NCBI GenBank assembly: GCA_963169105.1
Contig: OY720638.1
Coordinates: 9,224,749-9,288,748 of the forward strand
Origin: Ceriagrion tenellum
Lineage: Eukaryota > Arthropoda > Insecta > Odonata > Coenagrionidae
DNA length: 64,000 nucleotides
Direction: 5' to 3'
Below the pieces are notes generated by a model. That model worked only from the letters and a program-made list of their open reading frames with translations. It had not been told where the DNA came from and ran no database searches. Each line of letters begins with the position of its first letter. The stretch's first letter is position 1. The position numbers and the translations under genes are program-made. Shown here piece by piece: positions 23,260 to 33,950 of the stretch.

Positions 23260-23998
23260 ACACACACTATCAGAATGTGAGAAGCATAACGAACAAACTA
23301 GTTACCTGTGACACCCATGCCCATGAGCTTTCCCAACTTGATATTATTGCCCTTTCCGAAACCCCTCAGTCTCCGATGGTGAATTATCTTTCCTAAATTC
23401 CCACAATGTTTATCGACGTGATCGACCATCCAGAGGTGGTGGAGTGCTTCTGGCTATCAACACACGCTACGCATCAAAGCGCCGCCTGGACCTTGAAACG
23501 GCCTGTGAAATTGTATGGACTGAAGTCTCATTATCCTCAGGTGAACTTTCGAAGCCATGTAAAATTTTTGTAGGATGCTTCTATCGTCCTCCCAGCAGTG
23601 ACATTTCAGTGCTGGAAAATTGTCTTGATTCTGTGTTTAGGGCTATTACTCTTGGTCCTGTTATTCTTGTGGGTGATTTAATTTGTCAATTCGCTGGGAC
23701 TCACCAACAAGTGGCTGTCCCCAAGACGTCCACGATGACTTTTTTATTCAAAATTATATATGTGCCCTTCACCTTTCACAATACTGTCTCCATGGAACCC
23801 GAAACGCGGCAACATTGGACTTTCCTCTTTCGACTGTTGCCCCTGAAACAATCACTCCCGGGCGAAATATTTTCGCCTCAGACCACGAGTCCCTCGATGC
23901 AGTTTTCCGCGTCCGAGGCACCAAAAAACACCGCGGGGCGCCTACGGTCCTCCCCAAGCCTTTCCCTGTTTGGTCGAAGGTATGCTGGGGCGACTTAA
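23260..23998 (+). pseudogene. APE-type endonuclease of the CR1-type LINE, frameshifted
   Basis: The domain starts in one frame with YQNVRSITNKL and LDIIALSETP (about 23265-23370). After a frame change it continues as RGGGVLLAINTR, EIVWTEVSL, FVGCFYRPPSSD and GPVILVGDL (23415-23680). These are the expected blocks of an AP-like endonuclease: N, E and YRPP motifs and the GDFN metal-binding motif. At about 23678 a base appears to be missing in the GDFN codons. The continuation LSIRWDSP therefore lies in the frame of the following RT ORF. The catalytic SDH motif is retained downstream as ASDHESLD at about 23880. Confidence 0.8.
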
Positions 23999-26091
23999 AT
24001 CGCTCCCTTGACCTCATCCCCTGGAGCCTGCTTTCGTCTTTGTCTCCCGAAGAAGGGGTGGATTTTCTGTACACCGTCCTCGAGGGTGCAGTTAAAGATT
24101 TCGTACCCATGGTCAAGCCCAAAACAAAAAGGTTCCCCTCCTGGTTCGAATCAGATACTATTCACACTCTCGGGAACAAAAATCGAGCTTGGTATCCGTA
24201 CAAAGCTTTCCCAAATGAGAACACCCGTCATGCTTTCGCCGAACTTCGTCGTTATTCAAAAAAGCTTATCCACCGTGATCATAAGGAATATGTAAAGGGT
24301 CTATGCTCGTCCATTCCTTCCAATGCAAAAAAATTCTGGTCCTTCGTAAACAGTCGCCGCAACCGCCCACGCATCCCTGATGAAGTGTCCTATGAAAAAT
24401 TCAAAGCTGTGGGTCAAGATAGGCCAAACTTATTTAACAAATTCTTCACTGATTGCCTGGTCCCCTTATCTAATCTCCCCTTTAACGGCGATCACTCTCT
24501 CACTCCAGTCCGTGATCATTGTCTATCTAATCTGCAGACTGATCCCCGAGAGGTATATGAGTTCCTTTGTCAAATCCCTCTTCATCGTGCCCCTGGCCCT
24601 GACGGCCTCAGTCTCATCCTCACAAGAAACTGTGCCTCCTCCCTCTCTTTCCCCTTGAGCCTCCTTTTAAACCGTTGCTTTTCCCTCAGCACTTTTTCTA
24701 CTCATTGGAAAGTGGCTAACATCATTCCTATACATAAAAACGGTCCAAAAGACGAAGTTTCTAACTACCGCCCGATCTCTTTACTACCGATACTATCATC
24801 TGTTTGTGAAAGGATTATTCTCAATAGGCTCTACTACTTTACATCTCCTTTTCTGTCTCAGAATCAACATGGTTTCCTTCCGGGCCGCTCCTGCCTCACC
24901 AACTTAGCTGTTTTTCAGCACCATGCAGTCAATTCCATTACCGACAAAAGTCAACTTGATGCTATCTTCCTAGATTTCTCTAAAGCCTTCGACTCTCTCG
25001 ATCATACTCTCCTTCTCCACAAACTCTCTCTTCGATTTAACCTGCACGGTAATTTTCTAAACCTAATAAACTCCTTCCTCAGTGATAGAGCCCAACGGGT
25101 CATACTTTCTGGCTCCTCATCCCATTGGTCACCTGTAACTTCTGGGGTTCCTCAGGGAAGTGTCCTCGGACCATATCTTTTTAATCTTTTCATCGATGAT
25201 TTAGCCTCCCTTATTCCTTCCTCACAAGCTCAAGCCCTTCTTTACGCAGATGATTGTAAGATATTTAAGCAAATCAACAATGTTTCGGACTGTTGTGACC
25301 TCCAGGATGCCTTACAGATGATTGCTGAATGGTGCAAAGTCTGGAAACTCAAATTAAACTTAAACAAATGCAATACCATGTCAATTTCCCTTAAACAATT
25401 CCCCCAGAACTTCAATTACAGCGTAAACTCCCAGATTATCAATCGTGTCTCATCCGTGAAAGATCTAGGTGTTTTGATGGACCAAAAACTCAACTACTGC
25501 GACCATATTCTGGCAGTTAAAAATAAAGCTATGTCTCTCCTTGGCCTCCTCTACCGCTACACAGAAATAACAGATCCACTTGCGTTACGCTCATACTTTT
25601 CAACTATTGTCCTTCCACTCATCAATTATGGCTCCCCCATATGGTCCATCTCGGCTCCATCTAATATTTTAACTCTTAAGAGTGTTACTAATTTTTTCTG
25701 CGAAATAGTAAAATACAGAGTGCCCCATTTTCACAATATGGCAACTGATACCATTTTGTCTACAGTCTCCTTACCTGATCTCCCGAAACTAATGCTCAAA
25801 ACTGACCTTAAGCTCATTCATAGCATTCTCAACTCAACTATAGACTGCCCTGAACTGATCTCTAGCATCAGTTTTCGAATCCCATCTAGACCCACCCGCA
25901 CGCACTCTCTACTCCACCTGCCCATTCCCAGGTTATCCTTGACCAAACGCTCCCTCCACTTCCGCCTCTCCTCCCTGATAAATTCTCTACCAACATTGAT
26001 CCTTTTTTGCTTTCATCCAACACTTTTACACAACGCGCTCTTTCTCATTTCGCTAGCAATACTTAATCGCTTCTCTCCGCTGGGCCCTTAA
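23683..26091 (+). CDS. LINE reverse transcriptase ORF (802 codons)
   Basis: The ORF begins inside the endonuclease tail (ASDHESLDAVF near residue 66, the EN catalytic SDH). It then runs through a linker into the RT. RT motifs in order are APGPDGL, VANIIPIHKNGPKDEVSNYR, PISLLP, LDFSKAFDSLDHTLLLHKL, GVPQGSVLGPYLFNLFIDD, the catalytic LLYADDCKIF, and LKLNLNKCNTMS. Then come VKDLGVLMDQKL and the C-terminal region with NYGSPIW. No stop occurs over 2.4 kb. RT uses the LINE RNA as template for target-primed reverse transcription. It would need the N-terminal endonuclease in frame, which this copy lacks, so it is probably not autonomous. Confidence 0.88.
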   Translation: MSIRWDSPTSGCPQDVHDDFFIQNYICALHLSQYCLHGTRNAATLDFPLSTVAPETITPGRNIFASDHESLDAVFRVRGTKKHRGAPTVLPKPFPVWSKVCWGDLNRSLDLIPWSLLSSLSPEEGVDFLYTVLEGAVKDFVPMVKPKTKRFPSWFESDTIHTLGNKNRAWYPYKAFPNENTRHAFAELRRYSKKLIHRDHKEYVKGLCSSIPSNAKKFWSFVNSRRNRPRIPDEVSYEKFKAVGQDRPNLFNKFFTDCLVPLSNLPFNGDHSLTPVRDHCLSNLQTDPREVYEFLCQIPLHRAPGPDGLSLILTRNCASSLSFPLSLLLNRCFSLSTFSTHWKVANIIPIHKNGPKDEVSNYRPISLLPILSSVCERIILNRLYYFTSPFLSQNQHGFLPGRSCLTNLAVFQHHAVNSITDKSQLDAIFLDFSKAFDSLDHTLLLHKLSLRFNLHGNFLNLINSFLSDRAQRVILSGSSSHWSPVTSGVPQGSVLGPYLFNLFIDDLASLIPSSQAQALLYADDCKIFKQINNVSDCCDLQDALQMIAEWCKVWKLKLNLNKCNTMSISLKQFPQNFNYSVNSQIINRVSSVKDLGVLMDQKLNYCDHILAVKNKAMSLLGLLYRYTEITDPLALRSYFSTIVLPLINYGSPIWSISAPSNILTLKSVTNFFCEIVKYRVPHFHNMATDTILSTVSLPDLPKLMLKTDLKLIHSILNSTIDCPELISSISFRIPSRPTRTHSLLHLPIPRLSLTKRSLHFRLSSLINSLPTLILFCFHPTLLHNALFLISLAILNRFSPLGP

Positions 26092-26225
26092 AAAAAAGTT
26101 AATAAATTGTTATTGATCTTAGTTTTGTTTGAATTGTATGTGTCTATCTTCTGTGTTTGTTATATTGGGCCACTGTAAATTGGCAAGTATGCTGTATGTG
26201 GACAAATTAAGTAAATAAATAAATG

Positions 26226-26610
26226 AACACGATTGCCTGATCACGCCAGTGAATTGTACATCCAGTATCACATTGACGGCGTAAGCAATCGAGTGGAGAT
26301 ATTTTCGAGCAATGACGTTGATTATAATGTGTCTGCTATTTTTACCGTCATTCTTCATCATCTATGTCTCAAATTGAACAATTCTTCGAAAGTCGTTCTG
26401 TGAGGCCAGTTGGAAAATCATTCGTAAGACATTGCCCACAGTCTTCGCCACGAAATTGCGACCACATTTGGATATTTATCAACTCCTTCATTTTAAGTAT
26501 GTAATACATTGAGGAGAGGAAGGCAATGACTTTTCAGTGGTGAAGAAGTCAGAGAGGATAGGGAAGAGGTTTGTGATGGTGTCTTTTGGTCAGTCAACTC
26601 CAGAGAAATA
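26226..26610. other. no recognised feature
   Basis: Short spacer between the LINE tail and the foldback element, with no motif recognised. Confidence 0.4.
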
Positions 26611-26793
26611 ATTTCCAATCAATGCATAAACAAATGATGTGGTACGAAGTCACTCGCACGGGTGCCACTACACCAGGGTTGAAATTCACCCTGAAAAAAT
26701 CATTTGACTTGACCGGGAATTTCAACCCTGGTGTATATGCACCCGAGCGAGTGACTTCGTACCACATCATTTGTTTATGCAATGATTGGAAAT
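26611..26793. mobile_element. 183-bp foldback element with TA duplications
   Basis: The two halves are near-perfect inverted copies of about 80 bp. The left arm starts ATTTCCAATCAATGCATAAA and the right arm ends TTTATGCAATGATTGGAAAT. The arms run through TACGAAGTCACTCGC and ACACCAGGGTTGAAATTC to a 20-30 bp centre. TA flanks both ends (26609-26610 and 26794-26795), consistent with a Tc1/mariner-type MITE. The near-identical ORFs on the two strands arise from the symmetry. The transcript would form a long hairpin. Confidence 0.88.
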
Positions 26794-26795
26794 TA

Positions 26796-27204
26796 GTCAA
26801 TTTCGTCGTTTTAATAACGACAATGTTGGGTTTATCCACCGCGTCCAGAGAAGTAGGTGGTGCATAGGGAGATTAAGTTGTGATAACTGCCACTATTGAG
26901 TGGCGGTTGAGATTTGTAAGGTTTTGATTGGATATTTTTGTTAGGAGGGTTCTGTAGATATTCTCTGCAATGGAGGGATTGATAATGGCAATTGAGGAAT
27001 TAGAGTGGCTAACTACGGATATTTCTGATTCGGTGGCCTTAGGCGGTCAGAGAGTAGGGAAGGGAAAGTTTAGTGTAGGAGGGATGGCAGCTTTTGAAAT
27101 GGAGGTACTGCTATTTGTTGGAGGAATTGATATTTAAATATTCAAATTTGGCACACTGAACAAATCTCGGATGACTGAAAAAATTCTCGAATTCATCCAT
27201 TTCA
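26796..27204. other. no recognised feature
   Basis: Spacer between the foldback element and the RT relic, with no motif recognised. Confidence 0.4.
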
Positions 27205-27880
27205 TACAAAAGGAGATACAACCGATATAAACAATTACAGAGGAATTTCACTTCTTCATGTCACACTCTCTCACAATGCCTTCTTGACCGAACATAACAA
27301 CTTGAACCAAAAATTGGCGAATACTAAGCAGGCTTAAGGCCAGGTAGATCATGCCAGGAATATATTCTAAATCCATAAATAATTCTTCGACATCCAAAAG
27401 ATATGCAACAATAATAATATCTGCACCTTCGTTGATTTCAAAAAGGCTTATAATTCAGTTGATCGCGAATCCCTTTTCCAAATTTTGAAATAACAAGGGC
27501 TCGACCCTAAAACACTTGCAGTTATTAAACAAATGCCCATAGACACAAAATCCAGAGTAAAATTCATTGGCAAATTTCAGAACCCTTCAAAATCAAAACA
27601 AGAGTAAGGCAAGGGGATGGATTCTCCACATTACTCTTCAACTGCGTCATATAAAAAGTTATTTCAAAAATTGAGAAAAGAAAAATTGACTTAAAATTGA
27701 CCAACGAATGAAATTAGGAAGGACAAATGTAACAATAGACTGTCTGACGACGACCTGACAATCCTGACTCGGGATTTAACCACAGCTTGGAAAGAAATTG
27801 AACTCTTCAAAGAAATTCCGGAAAGAATGGGTCTTCACATTTCATTCAAAAATACATTCTCGAAGTGATTTTTAGCTTAA
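27205..27880 (+). pseudogene. degenerate RTE-like reverse transcriptase fragment
   Basis: Translated in shifting frames, the region gives NNYRGISLLH, NICTFVDFKKAYNSVDRESL, KTLAVIKQMPIDTKS, an eroded RQGDG and LFNC block, DDLTILTRDLTTAWKEIEL and MGLHISFKNTFS. These correspond in order to RT motifs 1, 2a, the finger region, the RQGD block, the YADD region and the following helix. Stops and frameshifts are abundant and the YADD Tyr-Ala is not intact. No endonuclease or 3' tail is present. Confidence 0.75.
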
Positions 27881-29291
27881 AATTAAAAAAAAACTGCCGA
27901 TCTGAACACCTGTAAGTCACTGATCCCTGGAACTCCCGCCGTCTCCCAGACGGCTAGCGTGATGAGCGCTCTGTAGAGGCACGAGCCAACGTTTGGCCGA
28001 CAGAAGGCATAGGTGGTACCTAAAAAAGTACTGGTATTTCACGGACGAGTATTTAAGATACTTGTACCCATTCAATATTACTTGTAACCCCGTAGTTTTC
28101 AGTTTATTTGTATTGAGCATTTCAAATTAACGTAAATTTGACTTAATTTGTCCGGTATTTCCGTATACTGGTGAGGGTAATTTCCATTATCGTATATAAT
28201 TGCGCGAATACCATCATCGATTTTTATAGATAAGCATTTTTTGGAGAGTAATCGGTGCATCATCGTGAGTGACTAAGTAAGTCAAAGGAGAACGCTCGCA
28301 CCTGATGATTTAAAGTGTAACCGGAAATAATACGAAAAATGAAACGGACGTAATACGTGAGTGCCTGGTTCTCATTGCTGGAGCAATGACATCAAAATTA
28401 GTCTTGAGGCTTAGACGTCGTAACTAAAAAGCTTCCCATAGATAAAGAACCGTTAGTCACTGTATTAGGGAAGGGCATCAAAACAGCTGGGGAATCAATC
28501 ACCTAAGTCTATTGTCCAAGGATTTAAGAAGTGCTGTGCATTCCACAGCATGGAGGGTACCGAATGCAATGATTTTTCGGATGAAGGCAGGGCCTGAAAC
28601 CTGAAATGCCTGAAAAAGCAAGGGACATCCCCGTGCGCACGGGTTTCACTTCGCTCATCTTCTTCTTCCTCTCACACCGATCCATTCTAATAAATGGCAA
28701 ACGATTACAAAAGTATTTCGATATCTTTATGGTTCCAAGAGACACCAAAATTTGTGTTATTTGCGAGAAAAATTAAAATCGCGTAAAAATCCGCGTTATC
28801 GCCAACGCGAAAAATGGAGGCCCCCATCAATGACGTAAGAGCATTGAAACTATATTGACTTTTCTATGATGAAACTATAATTCTGATGTAATTCATGCAG
28901 ACACCCACAGTTTAAATACGATCCGTAATGCTGTGCAAGTATTGGGGAAAGATCCTTTTGTAAGACAAGTCATTAAGCTTCTCTGGCTGATGGATTCACC
29001 CATTGAAAGATGACTTTTTTGGGGTTCTAGTGAGTTATAATAAGTTAACAACAGATCAACTGATAATGGACGAAATAATTATGGAGGATGGAATATTAAT
29101 GAATCAAAAGTACAGGGAAAACATAAACTAGGCAAAAATAACCTTAAATAAAAAGGAAAATCGTCATCTCCGATAGGATCAGATGAAGTCTGAGAAGAAA
29201 CTTAATGGAAGATATTTTGGCGCATTATGCAATGTTTCTACAGTACATTTCTCATTACAAACTTGTACGTGCCAAGCCCCAGTCCGTGAGC
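27881..29291. other. no recognised feature; one short hairpin
   Basis: A 17-nt hairpin sequence GCCGTCTCCCAGACGGC lies at 27938-27954. Otherwise no gene, RNA or repeat was recognised. Confidence 0.4.
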
Positions 29292-29376
29292 GGAGCCACC
29301 ACGCTTGGAGCCACCACGCTTGGAGCCACCACGCTTGGAGCCACCACGCTTGGAGCCACTACGCTTGGAGCCACCC
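29292..29376. repeat. 15-bp tandem repeat
   Basis: Five units of GGAGCCACCACGCTT (the fifth with one substitution) plus a partial sixth. The unit length keeps a reading frame open, which produces artefactual ORFs with a repeated WSHHA or ATTLG peptide. Confidence 0.95.
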
Positions 29377-29429
29377 CTCTCGGCTCCCTTCTCACGATTT
29401 GGGAAAGATGCAAAATGAACGTACGTAGA

Positions 29430-29633
29430 AAGGCCGCTTTACACGGTACATTTTATTGTACAAACGAATGGATCGTAGAATGAACAAAAACTGAATGAAA
29501 ATGGAGCAGGTTCTATTTCCCGTTAAGTCATTCAGACAATCATACAATTTTCCGCTTTACACGGTACAATTTTCCTCATGCAAGAGTTCGTACATTCGTT
29601 TGTACAATAAATTGTACCGTGTAAAGCGGCCTT
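29430..29633. mobile_element. 204-bp foldback MITE
   Basis: The left end starts AAGGCCGCTTTACACGGTAC and the right end is its inverse, GTACCGTGTAAAGCGGCCTT. The match extends about 40 bp through TTATTGTACAAACGAATG. An extra internal copy of CCGCTTTACACGGTACAA lies near 29550. No transposase is present and target duplications are not clear, so the superfamily is unassigned. Confidence 0.85.
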
Positions 29634-31211
29634 GAGATCGATGGGATCGGGCTCAGGTTCCCCTGCGCCGTCTGAAGTCCAAGGGAGGGGCCCTGTGCAC
29701 TGTTGCACTATCTTATGGGCGGCATTGGATACTCTAAGTATATACCTGACTTTCGTAAGTATATCTCATAATTTTCCACAAGATCTGTCGCCGGGCGAGA
29801 TAGTTCCCTAGTCATAATAGAGACCATATTCGAATAATACGTTTTAATTTCACCAGCTGTAGGAAATATGAATTAAATATTGCACTATTAATGGTACAAT
29901 TATATAATTGTATTTGACATAAATTGTCAGTAATTAAATTAAAATATCTAAATAAGTCTTTAACTTGACTCATTTTTTTCGCGCGGTGCGTTTGAAACTC
30001 CTTCAAAACGGAAGGTTTATTTGTGATCCTGAAGAATTTACTATGGTTTCAATATGATTAATTTTCAAATATAGTTGAGAAAACATACAAACTACACGCT
30101 GTTAGTTCTTTTACAACTAAGCTTTAGAAATACCTCATTTTGTAAATAATGTTTCTCTGGAGTGCAAACACGTACCATTTCCCATGTAAAAGGGATGGTG
30201 TTTTTCGTCAAATATCTCCGAATTTAATGTAGTAAGTGGTAGAATTTTTGGTGTCATTGGATAGTTGAGATATTTTTCTTAAAAATGAGACCAAATTCAT
30301 TGATTTGATTGATTTAAAATGATATTTCGCTCAAACTACCTTCAAATACTAGCCTGTGATACGTGAATGGCTCGCTCAGTCTCGCCGACAGCGACCTCAA
30401 TGCCCTTCATTCATGGGCAGGAGGTCGTCTTCCCGTGCTTTCGGCCCCTCTTTGTTTTAACTTTAGTGCACTAACTCACTCGTTTACTATATTCAATTAC
30501 ACCTTTTCACCTCATTTCCCTCTTCATTCGCTAGCTTCTTTCCACCCGATGCATTCCTCAAGGCCGCTTCTATGCTTAAGTCTGTCCTCGCCTTTGAACG
30601 AGGACACTGCGAGAATGCGGTCCCGCTTAACCTGACCCAATGTCTCAAAGATATTGAAAAATGAACCCGCAAATTCTCATAGTCACCAGAGACGGCACAA
30701 AATGGCCAACGCATTTCGAGCTTCGACAGCCGACCTATACGAACCGCTTGCGCAGAGTGTCGCGATACCTTATGAAGAGACTGAATTACTGGGGAAGCTT
30801 CCCAACAAATGCAACGCCTCGTCATGGGAGAAAATGGATATCTATTTCGAGGGCAAATTATTCTTGGGTCGATGGGGGAAATTCATGTGAAGGAAGACCC
30901 ATCGCCTGAGTCGATGATGATTTCTCACCGCTTGCCTGCATCAAACATTAATCACGCTGGCCACCGAACGAGGACATAAGGCAAGCTCATATGTATTTGA
31001 AACGTTTTTACTAACCTCTCTCGTTCTCTCCTTCCTTAGGGGCATAATTAAATAGGAAACTTAAATATATTCCCCTTGGATTAAAGAATGAATATAAACA
31101 TTACTACACTAAAACAGTATATGGGAAGAAAAAACGGCTTTTAATTTGATAAAACGAAGTTGGGGTCAAATGACCCCTAGCCGTCCTAGGTAGCGCGAAA
31201 CTCTTGTCCTA
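29634..31211. other. no recognised gene
   Basis: Overlapping ORFs at 30363-30909 occur on both strands, but none has a recognised motif. A perfect 16-bp palindrome GGGGTCAAATGACCCC lies at 31162-31177, just outside the P-type element. Confidence 0.4.
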
Positions 31212-31219
31212 GTGTTAAC
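31212..31219. other. 8-bp target site duplication, left
   Basis: GTGTTAAC immediately precedes the CA-initiated end of the P-type element. The identical octamer follows the right end at 34974-34981. Confidence 0.9.
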
Positions 31220-31463
31220 CAAGGAGTATAGAGTACAGGAGAGCTAACGGAATGGGGGGAGGGGGGAAAGTGAGGCGGAATCGGGAGCAAGGAATCCTGG
31301 CGGGAAGAGGTTTACGCTTCCACCAAGTGCGGCGCTGTCACTGTGAGCCCCGCGTGAGTAATCGCTGTGGCTCGTTCTTTCTCGTGTTTGCGGCTGACGA
31401 GTGAAAGTGCGGGAGAACTTCGTTCCGTGATTTGGTGAAAGAAGAAGACTTTTTGGTTAAAAC

Positions 31464-31565
31464 ATGGCTTCTAGTTGCTTTGTTCCTCGGTGTGCCAGTG
31501 GCTACACGTCAACATATCGACGGAATAAGGAAAAAGGCTTGAAAAATCCGAGCCTTTTAAGTTAA
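31464..31565 (+). pseudogene. THAP-like N-terminal exon remnant
   Basis: The ORF from the ATG at 31464 encodes MASSCFVPRCASGYTSTYRR and a Lys-rich tail before a TAA after 33 codons. The THAP zinc finger begins with a Cys-x2-4-Cys pair near the N-terminus, and here CFVPRC fits. P-element transposases use this domain to bind DNA near the ends. The stop lies at TTTTAAGTTAAGTT, which could be a decayed splice donor (AAG|GTAAGT type). The later THAP residues (second Cys/His pair, AVPTIF-like box) are missing, either in another exon or deleted. Confidence 0.6.
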
Positions 31566-32227
31566 GTTCAAATTTCAATGCGTGGAGTATCTTTTCTTTG
31601 GTTGGTGCTGACTCTTTGTTGTGTACTTAAATGTAAGGGTAATCGAAATTCGTGGTAATATTTCAGTATGGTTGTATTCAATGTGAGCAGCATTTCCTGT
31701 CGAAGGTTGTTTCCCGCCCGTAAAAAATAATACATGTGTAACCACGTGGGGTAACTTGTGTACATTTTGATGGTCGCTCGTCAACGCTCATCCGTATCAA
31801 TTTTCTAGCTATATTATGGTGGAATGTATGTGGCGACGTTGTGTTATTTTCTCGAGCACTTCATTAACTGTGTTAAATGTCATTTTCTGTAGTTCACTCA
31901 ATACCTGATCCCTGTATGCTTTCGTCACAATTTGGTATCACCGGCATGGTCTTATGATGTCGGTTTAATAGACAGAATTTGTTCTTAATTATAAGGAAGA
32001 ATGAGGATAGAGATTTAAGGAATGTGAGCTTGCGAGCGAGAAATCAGGGCACTTAAAATAAGTTCAACTTTAATGCGTTATGCATCTTATCTTTGGTCGG
32101 TTCCAACTAATTGGTATGTATTTGATTATTAAGGTAATCAGCATTTGTAGTACTCTTTCGGTATGGTTGTATTTGGCGTGAGAAATACCTCCCGTTAAAG
32201 GATGTTTTTCGCCCGTAAATGATTCTG
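31564..32227. repeat. diverged direct repeat of about 165 bp
   Basis: AAGTTCAA.TTTCAATGCG at 31564 and AAGTTCAACTTTAATGCG at 32060 begin two similar blocks. Both run through TCTTTGGT.GGT, TATGGTTGTATT, a CCTG/CCCGT..AAGG.TGTTT block and CGCCCGTAAA (31564-31733 and 32060-32227). The offset is 496 bp, internal to the P-type element. Confidence 0.75.
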
Positions 32228-33110
32228 AGGATGAATTTTCTTTTAAGCTTAGAGTTTTTTTGAAATGCTAGGTTGCTGACAGGAGAAATCCTACAAGCTC
32301 TGAGTGTCCATGAATAATTATTGAGCTGATGATAGAGATACTGTTCCTTTTTCTGAAATGTATATTTTTTCTCCATTTCAGACTGACGTACTCCTTTGTG
32401 GTCAATCCATCCACCCTCTTGCATTCATAGAAATATTTTGTTTGAATGGAAAGGTTAAAAAATGGAGGAGGTGAGATTATAAGTGGTGATTGAAAGATTG
32501 TGTTCACTGTCAACATTTTTTATCAATGCAATCCTGCTATTCAGTTAGTAATGGGACCAGGGTGATCTTCATTTGTAGAGTACACAATGGAACCGCCATT
32601 GTCAGCTGAAATAATTGTGTTTTAGAGTTATCTTTGTAATTGTTTTAACATACCGATAGCTTTGTACGTCAATGTGTCAACAGTGCTGATTTTGATTGTG
32701 AAATATATTTGACATGTTTTTATAAAACAACTGACTCCTTTTATTTCACATCGTTCTTATAGCTCTTGGTATACCTTTAGCCTGTTATCCGTTGACTACC
32801 AAGGGGTAGTGGACCTTTGTTTAGCATTTTGGGTAAATGTCTGCTTCCGTCACACACCTTTCAAACACTTATTGCCGGAAATAGGTGATATGAAGGATAA
32901 TGACTGTGAGATAGTTGAGTTCTTGAAGACTCACAGTACAAAACAAAAGTTACGGCAAAGTTGTTAAGCCACAGGTTTTTGAGATATTCACGTTAGAAAA
33001 TGACCAATTTTCGTCATTTTTCCGACTTGTTCGACGCCATTTTCTCGGTTTCGCGAAAGCTCCGACAGAGGGATATTTCTAACTTTACCTCTACAATATA
33101 CGCTTTGTTA

Positions 33111-33446
33111 CCCCAGCCAACAAGGTTACGGCACAGAGTATATATACTCTGTGGTTGCGGGCCCTATGGAGTGAAACAGGTGTGCTGGGGTGGGACAGTA
33201 CACAGGTCCTTGGTGGGGATATTTGGTAGTGAAAAAGGCATTAATGACAATTTAGAAACAGTTTTCGTGATTTATCGAGGGTTGAAAGTGACGAATAGCG
33301 CTTTTTGGAGTGTTCCTGGATTTAGAAATTCGTGTTTTTACGAGTACCAGCTACGATAACACCATTTAAATATACCTATTATATCCCCAGCCGACAAGGT
33401 TACGGGCCCTGTGGAGTGAAACAGGGGTGCTGGGGTGGGACGGTAC
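33111..33446. repeat. direct repeat module with a 22-bp palindrome in one copy
   Basis: CCCCAGCC.ACAAGGTTACGG, then GGGCCCT.TGGAGTGAAACAGG and GTGCTGGGGTGGGAC.GTAC, occurs at 33111-33202 and 33385-33446. The first copy has an extra segment containing the perfect palindrome CACAGAGTATA-TATACTCTGTG (33132-33153). Confidence 0.85.
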
Positions 33447-33634
33447 GCGACCTCGAAATGCCTATTTTCGAAGTTGTTAATGCAATTTTTTTCACTTATG
33501 AAGTCGCTTTTATCCACTTCCAACTTCTCCTTCACCCGCTTTACGCCCTTTTCTGCAATTTAATTCCGCTCTTTCGCGTTTTCTATCACTTTTCTGTCAT
33601 TTCCCCATGTCTCGTAGCCGCTTTCTCCCATTCT

Positions 33635-33950
33635 CCAACCGTCTTCAGAGAGATTTTTCACAGAAAGTATACATCTCTACATGCCTACACCTCCTATTTC
33701 CACCCTTATAATCACCAACCGTCTCGAGGGAGATTTTTTTCTAGAAAATATACCTCTCTACATGCCTACACCTCCTATTTCCACCCTTATAATCACCAAC
33801 CGTCTCGAGGGAGATTTTTTCTAGAAAATATACGTCTCTACATACCTACACCTCCTATTTACACCCTTATAATCACCAACGGTCTCGAGGGAGATTTTTT
33901 TCTATATACGTCTCTACATGCCTACACCTCCTATTTCCAACTTTATGATC
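33635..33950. repeat. 80-bp minisatellite, four units
   Basis: Units start at 33635, 33715, 33796 and 33876 with lengths 80, 81, 80 and about 75 bp. They share CCAACCGTCTCGAGGGAGAT, TATAC.TCTCTACATGCC and ACACCTCCTATTTCCACCC. The 212-codon ORF across it is a repeat artefact. It lies inside the nested element. Confidence 0.95.

Larger units (their letters stand above)
22764..26225 (+). mobile_element. CR1/L2-group LINE, nearly full length
   Basis: The element has an N-terminal leader ending in a 2A-like motif, an APE-type endonuclease, an RT ORF of 802 codons, and a short 3' UTR. The 3' end is a GTAAATAAATAAATG microsatellite tail near 26210-26225. The 5' limit is a guess, placed at the ATGGCCGCC just before the leader. 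This is the least decayed retroelement in the window, suggesting recent activity. Frame breaks are confined to the region between 23150 and 23690. The clade (CR1, L2 or a close relative) is inferred from RT motifs and the 2A context. Confidence 0.85.

Noticed and set aside
26586..26867. Near-identical ORFs on both strands
   Set aside because: They result from the palindromic foldback element.
29281..29390. CRISPR-like array
   Set aside because: The repeats are contiguous with no spacers and the genome is eukaryotic.
29183..29483. Overlapping ORFs with WSHHA or ATTLG peptide repeats
   Set aside because: They are products of the 15-bp tandem repeat, not a repeat protein gene.
30363..30909. 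Overlapping ORFs near 30.6 kb
   Set aside because: Protein-like stretches in two frames but no family match and no supporting signals.
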